Shown one piece after another: positions 36,734-48,566 of a stretch of DNA of 64,000 bases. Position 1 is the stretch's first letter; each line of letters starts with the position of its first letter. The position numbers and the translations under genes are program-made. The stretch covers positions 3,720,001-3,784,000 of the forward strand of contig NZ_CP147776.1 of assembly GCF_037300705.1 (NCBI RefSeq). Direction: 5' to 3'. This DNA is from Massilia sp. W12 (lineage in GTDB: Bacteria; Pseudomonadota; Gammaproteobacteria; Burkholderiales; Burkholderiaceae_D). The notes under the pieces were generated by a model, which saw only the letters and a program-made list of their open reading frames with translations, did no database searches and was not told the origin of the DNA.

Positions 36734-37246
36734 ATGCGTAAATTAATCGTTTTATTGAGTTTTGTATTCTTCAGCGGCGCCGCTATGGCGGAACCGGCCA
36801 AGGCTGAAACCGTGCGCGAACTGCTCAAGCTGTCCAAGGTCGAGCGTATGCTGGATATGGTGTACGGCAATCTGGACCAAACCATGGAAAACCTGATTCA
36901 GACCGGCTTAAAAGGCCAGGCCATGAGCGAAGAGGATAAAAAGAAAACCGATCAATTCCGCAGCAAATTCATCCAGATCATGAAAGAGGAATTGAGCTGG
37001 GAAAAGCTGGAGCCGCTGTACACCAAAATTTATCAGGATGTGTTTACCCAGGAAGAAATGGAAAGCCTGGTGGCTTTTTATAAAACCCCGGGCGGCCAGG
37101 CCCTGATTGAAAAAATGCCGCTGACCATGCAAAAGTCGATGAGCGTAATGCAAGAGCGCCTGCCCGGCTTGATGGTGAAAATCGAAGCGCTGACCAAAGA
37201 AACCTTCGGCGAAGCTCCTGCTTCCGGTAAGAAAAAGAAAAAATAA
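36734..37246 (+). CDS. DUF2059 family periplasmic protein
   Basis: This 170-residue protein has a signal peptide (about 1-19, AMA/EP) and the DUF2059 pattern: VRELLKLSKVERMLDMVYG near the start and LEPLYTKIYQDVFTQEEMESLVAFYKTPGGQALI in the centre, here about positions 95-128. The C-terminus is a Lys-rich tail (GKKKKK). Family function is unknown. It is 42 bases downstream of a terminator, so it probably has its own promoter. Confidence 0.9.
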   Translation: MRKLIVLLSFVFFSGAAMAEPAKAETVRELLKLSKVERMLDMVYGNLDQTMENLIQTGLKGQAMSEEDKKKTDQFRSKFIQIMKEELSWEKLEPLYTKIYQDVFTQEEMESLVAFYKTPGGQALIEKMPLTMQKSMSVMQERLPGLMVKIEALTKETFGEAPASGKKKKK

Positions 37247-37465
37247 TTCCCTCTTTTGGCGCAAGCAAGCTTGCGCCGGCCAACCGCCCCGGGCCAGCGC
37301 GCCCGGCGGCTCAAGTCCAGGCAAGCGCATCCGAAAACACAGTGTACGCGCATCATTCGATATGGTGCAGTGACTGTTGATATGCTAATTTAAGTATAAG
37401 AATATTGCATTGCCAAGACTGCAGCACGCTCACCCCGCGCGTACTGACAGCCCGATACGCCCTGG

Positions 37466-39637
37466 ATGATCGCCATGCCCGTTTTCTTGCGCACATTATT
37501 GTTGCTGTTCTGCTGCATCCTGCCGGTGCAGGCGAATAATTTGTTTGCCCCCTACCAAACCGCACTGCGCTTTGCTGACAATTATTATTTACCCCTGATT
37601 GACGGCAATCTGGACGAAGATCTATGGATGATGGCCCCCGGCACCCAGGAATTCAGCGCGCGCTACGCCGGTCAGGAGGCGGCCCCGCCGGCCCCCACTG
37701 AAGCCTTGTTCGCCTTGAATAATCAATATCTGTTCATCGGCTTGCGCGCCTGGGATTGGCAGGCCGAGGCAATCCAGCTGCGCGCCAGTGGCCGGCGCGA
37801 TCAAATCCAGGATGATGAAGACAGTTTCACGATATACCTCAGCAATGGTGAAGGTCTGACCCAGTTTTTCCGCATTTCCGCTGCAGGCATGCTGTCTGAC
37901 GGCTGGTACCAGCGCGAGCGCAATCAGCATGACAGCGGGCCGGATTTTGAATTTCAGGCGGCGGCCAGAGTGGATGCCGAAGGCTGGAGCGCGGAAATGC
38001 AAATTCCGCTGCACCAGCTGCCCGGCGCCGGCAAACCCTGGCATCTGGTGGTGGTGCGCAACCATCCGCGCGAAAAGCATTGGCGCATGCACAGCGTGCC
38101 GCTGCTGTACACCGCTTTTTGCAGCCTGTGCCCGCAATATCTGGCCAGCAATGCGGTGTTCTGGCCCTGGGAGCCGGCGCTGCAGGTCAGCGCTGGCGGC
38201 GGGCAACTGCCCTCGATGGGCATATCGCTGCAATCCGCACAAGGCTTGCGCCTGCAAGCCAACTTTAAACCGCCGGCCGGCTATGTCGATCAGGCGGTGC
38301 AATTCACCCCGCAAAGCCCATACGCCAACTGGCGGGCGGAAGAGCGTCCCTATTTTCTGGATGATGCCGAATTGCTGCCGGCCCACTCCGCCCTGGCCGG
38401 CGGCAATCTGCCGGTTGGCGCGCCGGTGTATACGCGCAGCATCAGCGAGCAAACCCTGGGCGTGCGCGCCAGCGCGCGCGGCGAACATCTGGCCGGCTTG
38501 TGGTTATTGAGCATGGATAATGGCGGCGGCCAGGTCTTGCTGCCCGCCGCATACGCCACCCGGCTGGCGCCGCAGCCAAGTTCACTGGCCAGCATTGCGC
38601 ATGCGCGCATGCAATGGCGCAATGTGCAAATCGGCGCTTTATTTTCTGAGCGCGATTATTACGAACGCGGCGCCAATCGCGTACTCGGCTCAGATCTGGA
38701 GTGGCAATTCAAGGGCGGCGGCAGCCTGCGCGCGCACTGGCTGCAAAGCCATACCAGTGCGCATATGGGCGAACAGGGTGAACTGGAAAAACTGGGCGAG
38801 ACGCACGGCGCAGCGCAAAGAATTGAATACAGTTTTCAAAATGCGCGCTGGAGTGGGGTTTTGTTTTCAGAGCGGGTCAGTCCCGATTTCCGCGCAGACA
38901 ACGGCTTTTTCGGTCAAGCCGGCTACCACACCCAATATGGCCGCATCAGCGCCGGCGTGGGCCAATGGCAAAACCTCGGCCAATTGCAAGCCCAGCTGGT
39001 GATGCAGCACACACAAGACTGGCAAGGGCGGCCATTACGGCATGGCCTGCGCCCTGCTTTGCAATTGCAAGGCGAAGACGGCGCCAGCCTGCACTGGGAG
39101 TGGGCCAGCAAGGAATTGCAACGCGCCAGCGAAGACGGGCGCTTGCATCAACTCAGTTTCACCAATCTGGAATGGAATCTGCCGGCGGGCGAGCGGCTCA
39201 CCCAGGCCAGTCTGCGCGCTTCATACGGGGACAGAATTGAAGCGCAAAACGACCGCAAACGCTGCGGCGCCAGCCTGGAATGGCGTCTGGCCTGGCTGCC
39301 GCACAAAGATTGGCAGGTAAAATTATATTGGCAGCAAGAATGGCTGCATGCGGGACACAGCGCGCCGGCGCAGCAACACAGCAGTTTGCAACTGCAATTC
39401 GCCTGGCAAGTCAGCCAGAGCAGCCGGCTGCAAATGCATCTGTCCAAGGGCCAGCGCAGCGGTTTGTTGTATGAGCGCAGTTTGGAATTAAGCGCGCAAG
39501 ATGCGAATTTGCACGATATGCTGGCCTGGCAAACCCGGCTGGCGCCGTATCTGCAATTGTTCGCCGGCGCATCGCGCCGTCATCTGGATGGACAACGCGA
39601 CGCCTGGTTCAAGCTGCAATGGAAGCTGGATATGTAG
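37466..39637 (+). CDS. exported CBM9/DOMON-like protein with predicted beta-barrel C-terminus (DUF5916-like)
   Basis: This is a 723-residue protein with a signal peptide (about 1-23, VQA/NN). Residues about 40-200 match the carbohydrate-binding family 9-like domain: LPLIDGNLDEDLWMMAP, then LFALNNQYLFIGLRAWD and DDEDSFTIYLSNGEG. The remaining 450 residues are alternating strands rich in Trp/Gln and look like the outer-membrane barrel of DUF5916 proteins. Two starts, 37466 and 37475, are possible; GGATGA sits in front of the second. The ligand and role are unknown. Confidence 0.75.
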   Translation: MIAMPVFLRTLLLLFCCILPVQANNLFAPYQTALRFADNYYLPLIDGNLDEDLWMMAPGTQEFSARYAGQEAAPPAPTEALFALNNQYLFIGLRAWDWQAEAIQLRASGRRDQIQDDEDSFTIYLSNGEGLTQFFRISAAGMLSDGWYQRERNQHDSGPDFEFQAAARVDAEGWSAEMQIPLHQLPGAGKPWHLVVVRNHPREKHWRMHSVPLLYTAFCSLCPQYLASNAVFWPWEPALQVSAGGGQLPSMGISLQSAQGLRLQANFKPPAGYVDQAVQFTPQSPYANWRAEERPYFLDDAELLPAHSALAGGNLPVGAPVYTRSISEQTLGVRASARGEHLAGLWLLSMDNGGGQVLLPAAYATRLAPQPSSLASIAHARMQWRNVQIGALFSERDYYERGANRVLGSDLEWQFKGGGSLRAHWLQSHTSAHMGEQGELEKLGETHGAAQRIEYSFQNARWSGVLFSERVSPDFRADNGFFGQAGYHTQYGRISAGVGQWQNLGQLQAQLVMQHTQDWQGRPLRHGLRPALQLQGEDGASLHWEWASKELQRASEDGRLHQLSFTNLEWNLPAGERLTQASLRASYGDRIEAQNDRKRCGASLEWRLAWLPHKDWQVKLYWQQEWLHAGHSAPAQQHSSLQLQFAWQVSQSSRLQMHLSKGQRSGLLYERSLELSAQDANLHDMLAWQTRLAPYLQLFAGASRRHLDGQRDAWFKLQWKLDM

Positions 39638-39763
39638 GCCGGCGTGGCGCAATTGTCTGGGCGCACTCGCGCTCATTCCTTTGCGCCCTTACCGGCGCCG
39701 GCTTATCGCTGCGCTCAACCCGGCCCACACCTGGTCTCGCTTTTATGTGGCGCCGCGTTGGCT

Positions 39764-40492
39764 TTAATGACGCGGGATGCGTGAGAGGAAATCGCGCGCG
39801 CGTTCGGATTGCGGATTGGTGAAAAAGTCCTCGGTCGGACGTTCTTCAATAATCTGGCCGCGATCCATGAACACCACCCGGTTCGCCACCTGGCGCGCAA
39901 AACTCATTTCGTGTGTCACCACCATCATGGTCATGCCCTCTTTGGCCAGGCTGACCATCACATCCAGCACCTCATTCACCATTTCCGGGTCGAGTGCGGA
40001 AGTCGGCTCATCAAACAGCATCGCAATCGGATCCATAGACAGCGCGCGCGCAATCGCCACGCGCTGCTGCTGGCCGCCGGAGAGCTGACCGGGGAATTTA
40101 TCTTTTTGCGAAATCAGGCCGACCCGCTCCAGATACGACAGACCACGCTCGCGCGCTTCCGCCGGGCTGCGCTTTAATACCTCGGTCTGGCCGATGGTCA
40201 AGTTTTCCGTGATCGACAAATGCGGGAATAATTCAAAACTCTGGAACACCATGCCGATTTTGGCGCGCAAGGCCGGCAAATTGGTGTCTTTCCCGCCCAC
40301 CGGAGTGCCGTCAACAAAAATTTCCCCTTTTTGGAATGGCTCCAAGCCGTTGACGGTTTTAATCAACGTCGATTTACCGGAACCGGACGGCCCGCAAATC
40401 ACCACCACATCGCCTTTTTTCACGCTGGTGCTGCAATCGGTCAGCACTTGAAATTGGCCATACCATTTGCTGACATTTTTGATTTCAATCAT
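39764..40492 (-). CDS. gltL: glutamate/aspartate ABC transporter ATP-binding protein
   Basis: This 242-residue ATPase has Walker A GPSGSGKS (about 34-41), signature LSGGQQQR, Walker [14 protein letters not shown] and the His switch VVTHEMS. Its length and [17 protein letters not shown] start are those of polar amino-acid ATPases of the GltL/GlnQ group. It is the last gene of a three-gene operon, 13 bases after gltK, with AGGAGAG before its ATG. It should energise the GltJ-GltK channel; substrate specificity is set by a binding protein that is not in this window. Confidence 0.92.
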   Translation of the reverse strand: MIEIKNVSKWYGQFQVLTDCSTSVKKGDVVVICGPSGSGKSTLIKTVNGLEPFQKGEIFVDGTPVGGKDTNLPALRAKIGMVFQSFELFPHLSITENLTIGQTEVLKRSPAEARERGLSYLERVGLISQKDKFPGQLSGGQQQRVAIARALSMDPIAMLFDEPTSALDPEMVNEVLDVMVSLAKEGMTMMVVTHEMSFARQVANRVVFMDRGQIIEERPTEDFFTNPQSERARDFLSRIPRH

Positions 40493-40505
40493 GAGGCTCT
40501 CCTAC

Positions 40506-41198
40506 TCAACGGATGATGGCGATTTTGTTTTGCAGCCGGCGCACCAGATGCGACAAGGTGAAACACATGGCGAAATACACCACCGCCACGAACACATACA
40601 TTTCCACCAGACGTCCGTCACGCTGTGCGACCTTGGCCGCCGCGCCGACAAAATCGGGCAGAGAAATCACATACACCAGTGACACGTCCTGGAACAAGAC
40701 AATGGTTTGCGTCATCAACACCGGCAGCATATTGCGCAGCGCCTGCGGCAGCACAATGCGGCGCATGGTTTGCGCATACGTCATGCCGAGCGCCTGCGCG
40801 GCCCAGATCTGCCCGCGCGGCAGCGACTGAATCCCGGAGCGCATGATCTCGCAGAAAAACGCCGCCTCAAACATGATGAACGTCACCAGGGCTGAGGTGA
40901 AGGGGCCGACTTTGACCGGCTCATTGGCGCCGATGATCCAGGCCCCGATATACGGCACCAGGAAATAAAACCAGAAAATCACCAGCACCAGCGGAATCGA
41001 GCGCACCAGATTCACATAGCCGGCGGCGAAATACGACAGCGGCTTGATCGACGATAAGCGCATCATGGCCAGCAGCGTGCCCAGCACAATCCCGCCCAGC
41101 GTGGCCAGCACGGTCACTTCCAGCGTAAACAGCAAGCCCACTTTGAACAGATAAGGGGCCGAACGCAGGATCACATCAAAGTCAAAATTGCCAAACAT
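40506..41198 (-). CDS. gltK: glutamate/aspartate ABC transporter permease
   Basis: This 230-residue inner-membrane permease has about five transmembrane helices and the EAA-type cytoplasmic loop IQSLPRGQIWAAQALGMTYAQTMRRI (partly shown here). The order gltJ-gltK-gltL and family features identify it as the second permease. Its stop and the next ATG are separated by 13 bases, and its own ATG is one base after the gltJ stop, so it is translationally coupled. Confidence 0.88.
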   Translation of the reverse strand: MFGNFDFDVILRSAPYLFKVGLLFTLEVTVLATLGGIVLGTLLAMMRLSSIKPLSYFAAGYVNLVRSIPLVLVIFWFYFLVPYIGAWIIGANEPVKVGPFTSALVTFIMFEAAFFCEIMRSGIQSLPRGQIWAAQALGMTYAQTMRRIVLPQALRNMLPVLMTQTIVLFQDVSLVYVISLPDFVGAAAKVAQRDGRLVEMYVFVAVVYFAMCFTLSHLVRRLQNKIAIIR

Positions 41199-41199
41199 A

Positions 41200-41952
41200 T
41201 CAGTGTCCCCCCGCCTGGGTTTTGCTGCCGATAAAGCCGGGCACCGCCAGCGTTCGCTCCAGCACCCGCATCAACAGCACAATGCAAATATTGATGCAGA
41301 CATAAATCAGGGTGGCCGCGCTCAAGGCTTCAAAGGTCTGGAAAGTGTATTCCGACATTGAGCGTGAAGCGGCGGTCAGCTCGATCACGCCGATGGTCAG
41401 CGCGACTGAGGAATTTTTGATGATATTCATAAATTCGCTGGTCAGCGGCGGCAGCACGATGCGTCCCGCCATTGGCAGCAGAATATGGCGATAAGTCTGC
41501 CAGGTGGTCATGCCAAGCGCGGTGGCGGCCATGCGCTGGCCGCGCGGCAAGGCTTGAATGCCGGAAGTGATTTGCACCGCCACGCGCGATGAAGTGAAGA
41601 ACGCCAGGCAGATCACTGCCGTGATGAAGGGCGCATTCGGCATGTTTTTCAGCTGATCGCCCCATTCCTTGGGCAGGAATTCGGGCATCACGAAGAACCA
41701 TAAAAACATTTGCACCAAGAGCGGAATATTGCGGAACAGCTCAACCCAGGCATTGCCGATGGCTTGCGCCAGGCGGTTGTCCTGCAGCGTGCGCAAGACC
41801 CCGATCAAAGCCCCGAACATCAAGGCCAGCACCCAGGCCGACAGCGCCACCGCCAAAGTCCACTTGGCGCCGGCGACCAGGGTATCCAGATAGGTCATGG
41901 CGCCGCTTGGCTCCATATCCCAAAAGATATTCCAGTTCCAGTTGTAATTCAT
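41200..41952 (-). CDS. gltJ: glutamate/aspartate ABC transporter permease
   Basis: This 250-residue permease begins with MNYNWNWNIFWDM, as in GltJ proteins, and has the EAA-type loop GIQALPRGQRMAATALGMTTW. GGAGGAA stands before the ATG at 41950-41952; the frame is open to 41991 but the family start is here. Upstream, where gltI (periplasmic binding protein) usually lies, there is instead an intergenic region and the reductase gene. The operon runs gltJ-gltK-gltL. Confidence 0.9.
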   Translation of the reverse strand: MNYNWNWNIFWDMEPSGAMTYLDTLVAGAKWTLAVALSAWVLALMFGALIGVLRTLQDNRLAQAIGNAWVELFRNIPLLVQMFLWFFVMPEFLPKEWGDQLKNMPNAPFITAVICLAFFTSSRVAVQITSGIQALPRGQRMAATALGMTTWQTYRHILLPMAGRIVLPPLTSEFMNIIKNSSVALTIGVIELTAASRSMSEYTFQTFEALSAATLIYVCINICIVLLMRVLERTLAVPGFIGSKTQAGGH

Positions 41953-42073
41953 TTTTTTCCTCCGCGACAGCCGGGTGGCCTCAGTCAGCATTATGCTGGC
42001 GCCACGGGATTTGGCAAATACGTAATTGCCGCAGGAAGCAGAACAGGTTTAGGGTGTGACGGATCGGGTACAG

Positions 42074-42090
42074 CATCACACAGTGTGATG
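42074..42090. promoter_or_regulatory. 17-bp palindrome, candidate operator upstream of gltJKL
   Basis: CATCACAC-A-GTGTGATG is a perfect inverted repeat with a single central base, about 122 bases upstream of the gltJ ATG. It could be a regulator-binding site or an RNA stem. The protein that might bind it is not known. Confidence 0.4.
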
Positions 42091-42124
42091 ACAAAGAAAT
42101 TGGCGCCAGCCAGCGCTGGCGCCA
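42091..42124 (-). terminator. terminator-like stem-loop after the reductase gene
   Basis: On the minus strand, TGGCGCCAGC/GCTGGCGCCA (arms at 42101-42110 and 42115-42124, loop of 4) is followed by a T-rich stretch. It lies 30 bases after the stop at 42155. Confidence 0.6.
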
Positions 42125-42154
42125 TGGCAAAGGAATGGCCTGCTTCAGAGACGC

Positions 42155-44683
<2,529 letters not shown>

Positions 44684-44684
44684 C

Positions 44685-44702
44685 TATGCAACCGGTTGCA
44701 TA
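44685..44702. promoter_or_regulatory. PadR-type operator, palindrome 1
   Basis: TATGCAACCGGTTGCATA is a perfect 18-bp palindrome, 40 bases upstream of the reductase ATG. Its ATGC-N8-GCAT form resembles known PadR-family operators (ATGT-N8-ACAT), and a PadR gene is divergent next to it. Confidence 0.7.
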
Positions 44703-44724
44703 AAGTGTAGAGTTGTTTCCAGAT

Positions 44725-44744
44725 TTATGCAACTGGTTGCATAA
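44725..44744. promoter_or_regulatory. PadR-type operator, palindrome 2
   Basis: TTATGCAAC-TG-GTTGCATAA is a near-perfect 20-bp inverted repeat of the same type as palindrome 1. The centres are about 41 bp apart, close to four helical turns, so two dimers would bind on the same face. Confidence 0.7.
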
Positions 44745-44773
44745 TACGTCATTGCCTAATTCAACTCTGTCCT

Positions 44774-45316
44774 ATGTCTCTTGCTCATGCCGTCTTGGTT
44801 TCGCTGCTGGAAAAGTCCTCTTCGGGCTATGATCTGGCGCGCCGTTTTGATAAGTCGATCGGCTATTTCTGGCACGCCACGCACCAGCAGATTTATCGCG
44901 AGTTGGCGCGCATGGAAGCGGCAGGCTGGATCAGCGCCAGCATTCCGCTGGATGCCGGCAAGACGCGCAAAAAAGAATACCGGGTGTTGCCAGCGGGCCG
45001 TGCGGAATTGGCGCGCTGGGCGCAGCAGCAAGCCCAGCCCATGGATTTGCGCGATGAATTCACGGTCAAGCTGCGCGCCGCCGCCGCCCTGCCGGAACTC
45101 AATCTGGCGGCGGAAATGCAGCGCCATCTTGCTTTGCATGAGGCGCGCTTGGCGCACTATCTGGCGATTGAAGCGCGCGATTTTGCCGGACGCGAGCTGC
45201 TGCAGGCTCAGCGCATCCAGCACATGATTTTGAAAAAAGGCATTTTGTACGAGGAAAGTGAGCTGGCCTGGGGGCGCGACATGCTGGCGCTGCTGCAAGC
45301 CGCGCCGGACGCTTAA
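44774..45316 (+). CDS. PadR family transcriptional regulator
   Basis: This 180-residue protein has the PadR winged-helix domain (about 3-80: LAHAVLVSLLEKSSSGYDLARRF, HQQIYRELARMEAAGWI) and the C-terminal Vir-like helical dimerisation domain (about 90-175). It is transcribed away from the reductase-NTF2 gene across 129 bases holding two palindromes, so it most likely represses that gene and itself. Its stop overlaps the stop of the convergent hypothetical gene by a few bases. Confidence 0.93.
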   Translation: MSLAHAVLVSLLEKSSSGYDLARRFDKSIGYFWHATHQQIYRELARMEAAGWISASIPLDAGKTRKKEYRVLPAGRAELARWAQQQAQPMDLRDEFTVKLRAAAALPELNLAAEMQRHLALHEARLAHYLAIEARDFAGRELLQAQRIQHMILKKGILYEESELAWGRDMLALLQAAPDA

Positions 45317-46137
45317 GCGGCCAGCGCTTGCAGCAAGGCTTGCAATTGCGCAACTTCCTGCGCCAAAGCGCGCGCCGGGCCGTGTTGCACTGCTTGCTGT
45401 AAAACCGCCTGCCATTGCTGGCGTTCGGCCTGGCTGTAGGCGCTCCAGTTTTGTTGCAGCAAGCCATACACTTCAGCGCGCAAAGCAGGCGAGGCGTCTT
45501 GCAAATAAGCTTGCGCCAGACTGTGCTGATAAGGTTGATGTTGCTGTAAATACCATAAGCGGCGGCTGGCGGCTGACTCGCGCAAGGGGCCGGGGCTGTG
45601 CGCTAAGCGCGCCAGATAGCTGTCAATCTGCGCCGCATAAGGCGCCTGCGCATCCAGATCGGCGATTAAGTCCACAATCCGCGCCGCATATTCCACCCGC
45701 TCTGCGCTGTGCGGGTGGGCAATCAATTCCGCCAACAGCGTGCTGTCCTTGAATTTGCCATCGCGCAAAATGCTGTACATCGCGCTGGCCGCAGATGCGC
45801 CTGCCGCGCCATAAAACGCCGCCACCATCTGCGCGCGCATCTGCGGATCGCGTTTGCGCCCGGCCATGGCCTGGCGCATGCTGCGTTTTTGCGCCGGATC
45901 CAGGCCGCCGTTTTGATACGCCTGCAAGTCCTGCTGCAGCGGGCTGGCCGGGGCCGCTGGCGCAAGCCCGGCGACAGATGAAAATGGCGAGGCCAGCGCA
46001 CTGCCGGCCTGCGTCTGCGGCTGTGCGGACGCCACGCGCGCCAGCGCGGCGGCTGGCGTCTCGGGACGGGACAGATACAGCGCAAGCAAGATCAGCAGCA
46101 CGCAGGCGCCGGCAAGCGCAATCAGGCCACGGGACAT
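45313..46137 (-). CDS. membrane-anchored helical protein of unknown function
   Basis: This is a 274-residue protein with one N-terminal transmembrane helix (about 5-22, GLIALAGACVLLILLALYLS) then an Ala/Pro-rich linker to about residue 68. The rest is helical and Ala/Gln-rich (YQNGGLDPAQKRSMRQAMAG, SAASAMYSILRDGKFKD). AGGAGT precedes the ATG. It starts 27 bases after the stop of a secreted hypothetical gene on the same strand, so the two form a likely pair. The family is not recognised. Confidence 0.65.
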   Translation of the reverse strand: MSRGLIALAGACVLLILLALYLSRPETPAAALARVASAQPQTQAGSALASPFSSVAGLAPAAPASPLQQDLQAYQNGGLDPAQKRSMRQAMAGRKRDPQMRAQMVAAFYGAAGASAASAMYSILRDGKFKDSTLLAELIAHPHSAERVEYAARIVDLIADLDAQAPYAAQIDSYLARLAHSPGPLRESAASRRLWYLQQHQPYQHSLAQAYLQDASPALRAEVYGLLQQNWSAYSQAERQQWQAVLQQAVQHGPARALAQEVAQLQALLQALAA

Positions 46138-46164
46138 AGGACAAACTCCTGCGCCGGGTCAGTC

Positions 46165-46968
46165 TTATTGCGGCTTGATGGTGATCGAGATCAGCGCATC
46201 TTTGCAAGCCGATGCGCCGGCTCCGTTAGTGCGGCGCACCCCGGTCTGGCCATCCGCACTGAGAATGCCGCCAAACAAAAAGCCGGCTTCGTCGCTGTTG
46301 GAGACATAGCCGAAAGTGCTCATGCCATTCGGCGCGCCGAATTTGTCTTTGGCCACCGCATCATCAAAGGATTGCGAGAGCAGCAGCATATCGCCGCGCC
46401 GTCCATCCACCGAAGGAAACAGGCTGTCAGCGTCATTATCGCAACCCTTATTGGCCCAGGCGCGCACCGGCGAAGAGGTGTTCGCGCCGCGCAAGGTGCT
46501 CAATATCGCCCAGCCCGGATGGCCGCTGCTGTCCTGGTTCAAATTGAAGGAATATGAAGAAGGCTCGCTGGAACCTGCGGTGCGGGTGTAAATCACCTGG
46601 GCCAGATCGCGGCCTGTATAGCTGTTTTTGAAGCGGCTGCAAAAGCCGCCGGAACTGCTGGTGCAATCCGCCACATTCAGACATTGATAGCCATTGTCTT
46701 CTTTATAGCATTCAGCGCGCCGGGTCCAACCGCTGACGGCATATGGCAGCACGTCATCGGTGCGGTGCAAAATCAAGACCATCAAATCCCCCGCAGCAGT
46801 CCCAGCCGGTTTGGCGATCTTTACGCCCTGGCCATCGGCGTCCCATACCTGGGTGGTGGCGATATGACTGATGCCGGCATGCGCGCTGCCGGCATGCGTC
46901 AAACAGATCAGCGCCAGACTTGCGGCGAGTGCGATGCGCGAAGGTTTGCGCAAAAATGCGGTTTTCAT
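46165..46968 (-). CDS. secreted protein of unknown function
   Basis: This is a 267-residue protein with a signal peptide (about 1-31, AHA/GI). The mature part has strand-rich segments (HIATTQVWDADGQGVKIAKPAGTAAGDLMVLILHR) that look like a beta-sandwich, and five or more Cys (RAECYKEDNGYQCLNVADC, FCSRF, KGCDND, ACKDA) suggesting disulfides. GGAG precedes the ATG at 46966-46968. It leads a two-gene unit with the membrane-anchored hypothetical protein. I do not recognise a family; a role at the surface is inferred from export. Confidence 0.65.
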   Translation of the reverse strand: MKTAFLRKPSRIALAASLALICLTHAGSAHAGISHIATTQVWDADGQGVKIAKPAGTAAGDLMVLILHRTDDVLPYAVSGWTRRAECYKEDNGYQCLNVADCTSSSGGFCSRFKNSYTGRDLAQVIYTRTAGSSEPSSYSFNLNQDSSGHPGWAILSTLRGANTSSPVRAWANKGCDNDADSLFPSVDGRRGDMLLLSQSFDDAVAKDKFGAPNGMSTFGYVSNSDEAGFLFGGILSADGQTGVRRTNGAGASACKDALISITIKPQ

Positions 46969-47403
46969 GTTTGTCTCCTGTATTCATGATTGTGCGGAAT
47001 AAAGCCCATTTTTGGCATCCCGCGCGGCTGGGCTGATGCAGCGCAGGAAAAAATTGTTGCGCGCCCTGCAATCCTGGCAGGCGAATGTGTCAAGCGTATT
47101 GGGAGTGTCGCCAGCTGCATTGCGCGTTTGGCTTGCGGGGCTTGCCTGAAAATCGGGACGGGCTGGCAGGCCTTTAATTTTCTTGCGTTTTTGCTACGCA
47201 GATGCGTACTGTAAGGTGACAAAAATATTATTTCCACCTCATTTGTTCGGATTCACTATTTCACTTTTCGGGATAATGCAGGATGCAACAGGCGCGCGCC
47301 GCGCTGCTGCAGTCTGGTGGCGCAAACGGCGCCGCACGCCAGCCTGCGGTTTTTTGCCTGAATTCGGCGATATAGTCATAAACAAACACTCACTGGGGAC
47401 GTC
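46969..47403. other. 435-base intergenic region
   Basis: This separates the secreted hypothetical gene (minus) from the LysR gene (plus). The part at 47210-47280 is AT-rich and probably holds promoter elements. I see no ORF with a convincing start and no RNA gene. Confidence 0.5.
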
Positions 47404-48318
47404 ATGAAATATACCGAAGAGCTGGCCGTGTTTTTGGAGGTGGCGCGGCGCGGCAGTTTTGCGCAGGCGGCGCGCGCGCTGAATTTGCCGACCACCACCA
47501 TCAGCCGCAAGGTGCAGTTGCTGGAACAGGAGCTGGATGTGAAACTGTTTCAGCGCACCACGCGCGCCCTGACCCTGACCGAAGCCGGCGCGCGTTTATT
47601 GCCGCGCGCGCAATCCGTGCTGGAAACCATCGCCGAACTCAAGGCCGAAGCAGAGTTGCATCTCGAAAAACCGGTCGGCGTCTTGAATCTGACCATGCCG
47701 ACCAGTCTGGCTCAGGGACTGGCCCCGCTGTTTGCCGAATTTTTACTGGCCTATCCCAATCTGCGCATGCATTTTCATTGCAATAACCGGAATCTGGATT
47801 TAACCACGCACCGGATTGATTTCGCCTTCCGTCTCGGGCCGCTGCATGACTCTTGCTTAATTGCACTGCCGCTGGCGCGCATCCGCCATTTACTGGTGGG
47901 ACAAACGCAATTTGTGGCGGCGCGCACGCCGCCCGCCCACCCTTCTGAAATCGCGCACTGGCCCTGTGTGCGCAGCCATGTCGATGGCTTGCTGGGCCCA
48001 TGGCGCTTTGTCGAAAACGGCAATTTTTTTGACGTTTACCCGGAAAATCCCGTGCTTTCAGATGATTTATTACTATCGCGCCGCCTGGTCTTGCAAGGGG
48101 TGGGTTTGGGCTATCTGCCGCTCGGCCTGGTGCAAAAACACTTGGCGCGCGGCATGCTGGTGAGCTTGCATGAAGACTGGCTGCCGCCGGGCCGCGAACT
48201 GTTTCTGGTATATACCGATAAACAATACCTGCCCTTTAAATCCAGAGTGTTTTTGAGTTTCATCAAAGAAAAACAGGCCCACATCCGCAAGTTGCTGGGC
48301 GATGCGGAAGCGGATTGA
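47404..48318 (+). CDS. LysR family transcriptional regulator
   Basis: This 304-residue regulator has an N-terminal winged helix-turn-helix (about 3-62: YTEELAVFLEVARRGSFAQAARAL, TTISRKVQLLEQELDVKLFQRTTR) and a type-2 periplasmic-binding-like effector domain (about 90-295). It resembles the DsdC/AaeR-like 'LysR substrate-binding' group, but the inducer is unknown. The only divergent neighbour is a secreted hypothetical gene 435 bases away. GGGG precedes the ATG. Confidence 0.93.
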   Translation: MKYTEELAVFLEVARRGSFAQAARALNLPTTTISRKVQLLEQELDVKLFQRTTRALTLTEAGARLLPRAQSVLETIAELKAEAELHLEKPVGVLNLTMPTSLAQGLAPLFAEFLLAYPNLRMHFHCNNRNLDLTTHRIDFAFRLGPLHDSCLIALPLARIRHLLVGQTQFVAARTPPAHPSEIAHWPCVRSHVDGLLGPWRFVENGNFFDVYPENPVLSDDLLLSRRLVLQGVGLGYLPLGLVQKHLARGMLVSLHEDWLPPGRELFLVYTDKQYLPFKSRVFLSFIKEKQAHIRKLLGDAEAD

Positions 48319-48566
48319 AAGCGGCCCGGCTTGCCACTGCCCAATAAAATAAGAATTTATATTTCCCGAAACACAGCAAAGACATAACTGCTTACAAATG
48401 CGCACCTGCATGCACAAAATTTTGTGATGTTCATCACACTTTGCCATGTTCCTGACTGGTATCTATACGCATATTTTCAAACGCCGCAATCGGGCTTGAA
48501 ACAGGCGGCCTGCTGCGCACGGCGGCGGTCGCGTTTGTCTTGCGTTTTTTGATGATGGAGCATGCC

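Noticed and set aside
37258-37277. Inverted repeat GGCGCAAGC/GCTTGCGCC after the DUF2059 gene as a terminator.
   Set aside because: No T-run follows and the spacing is within a GC-rich stretch, so it may be chance.
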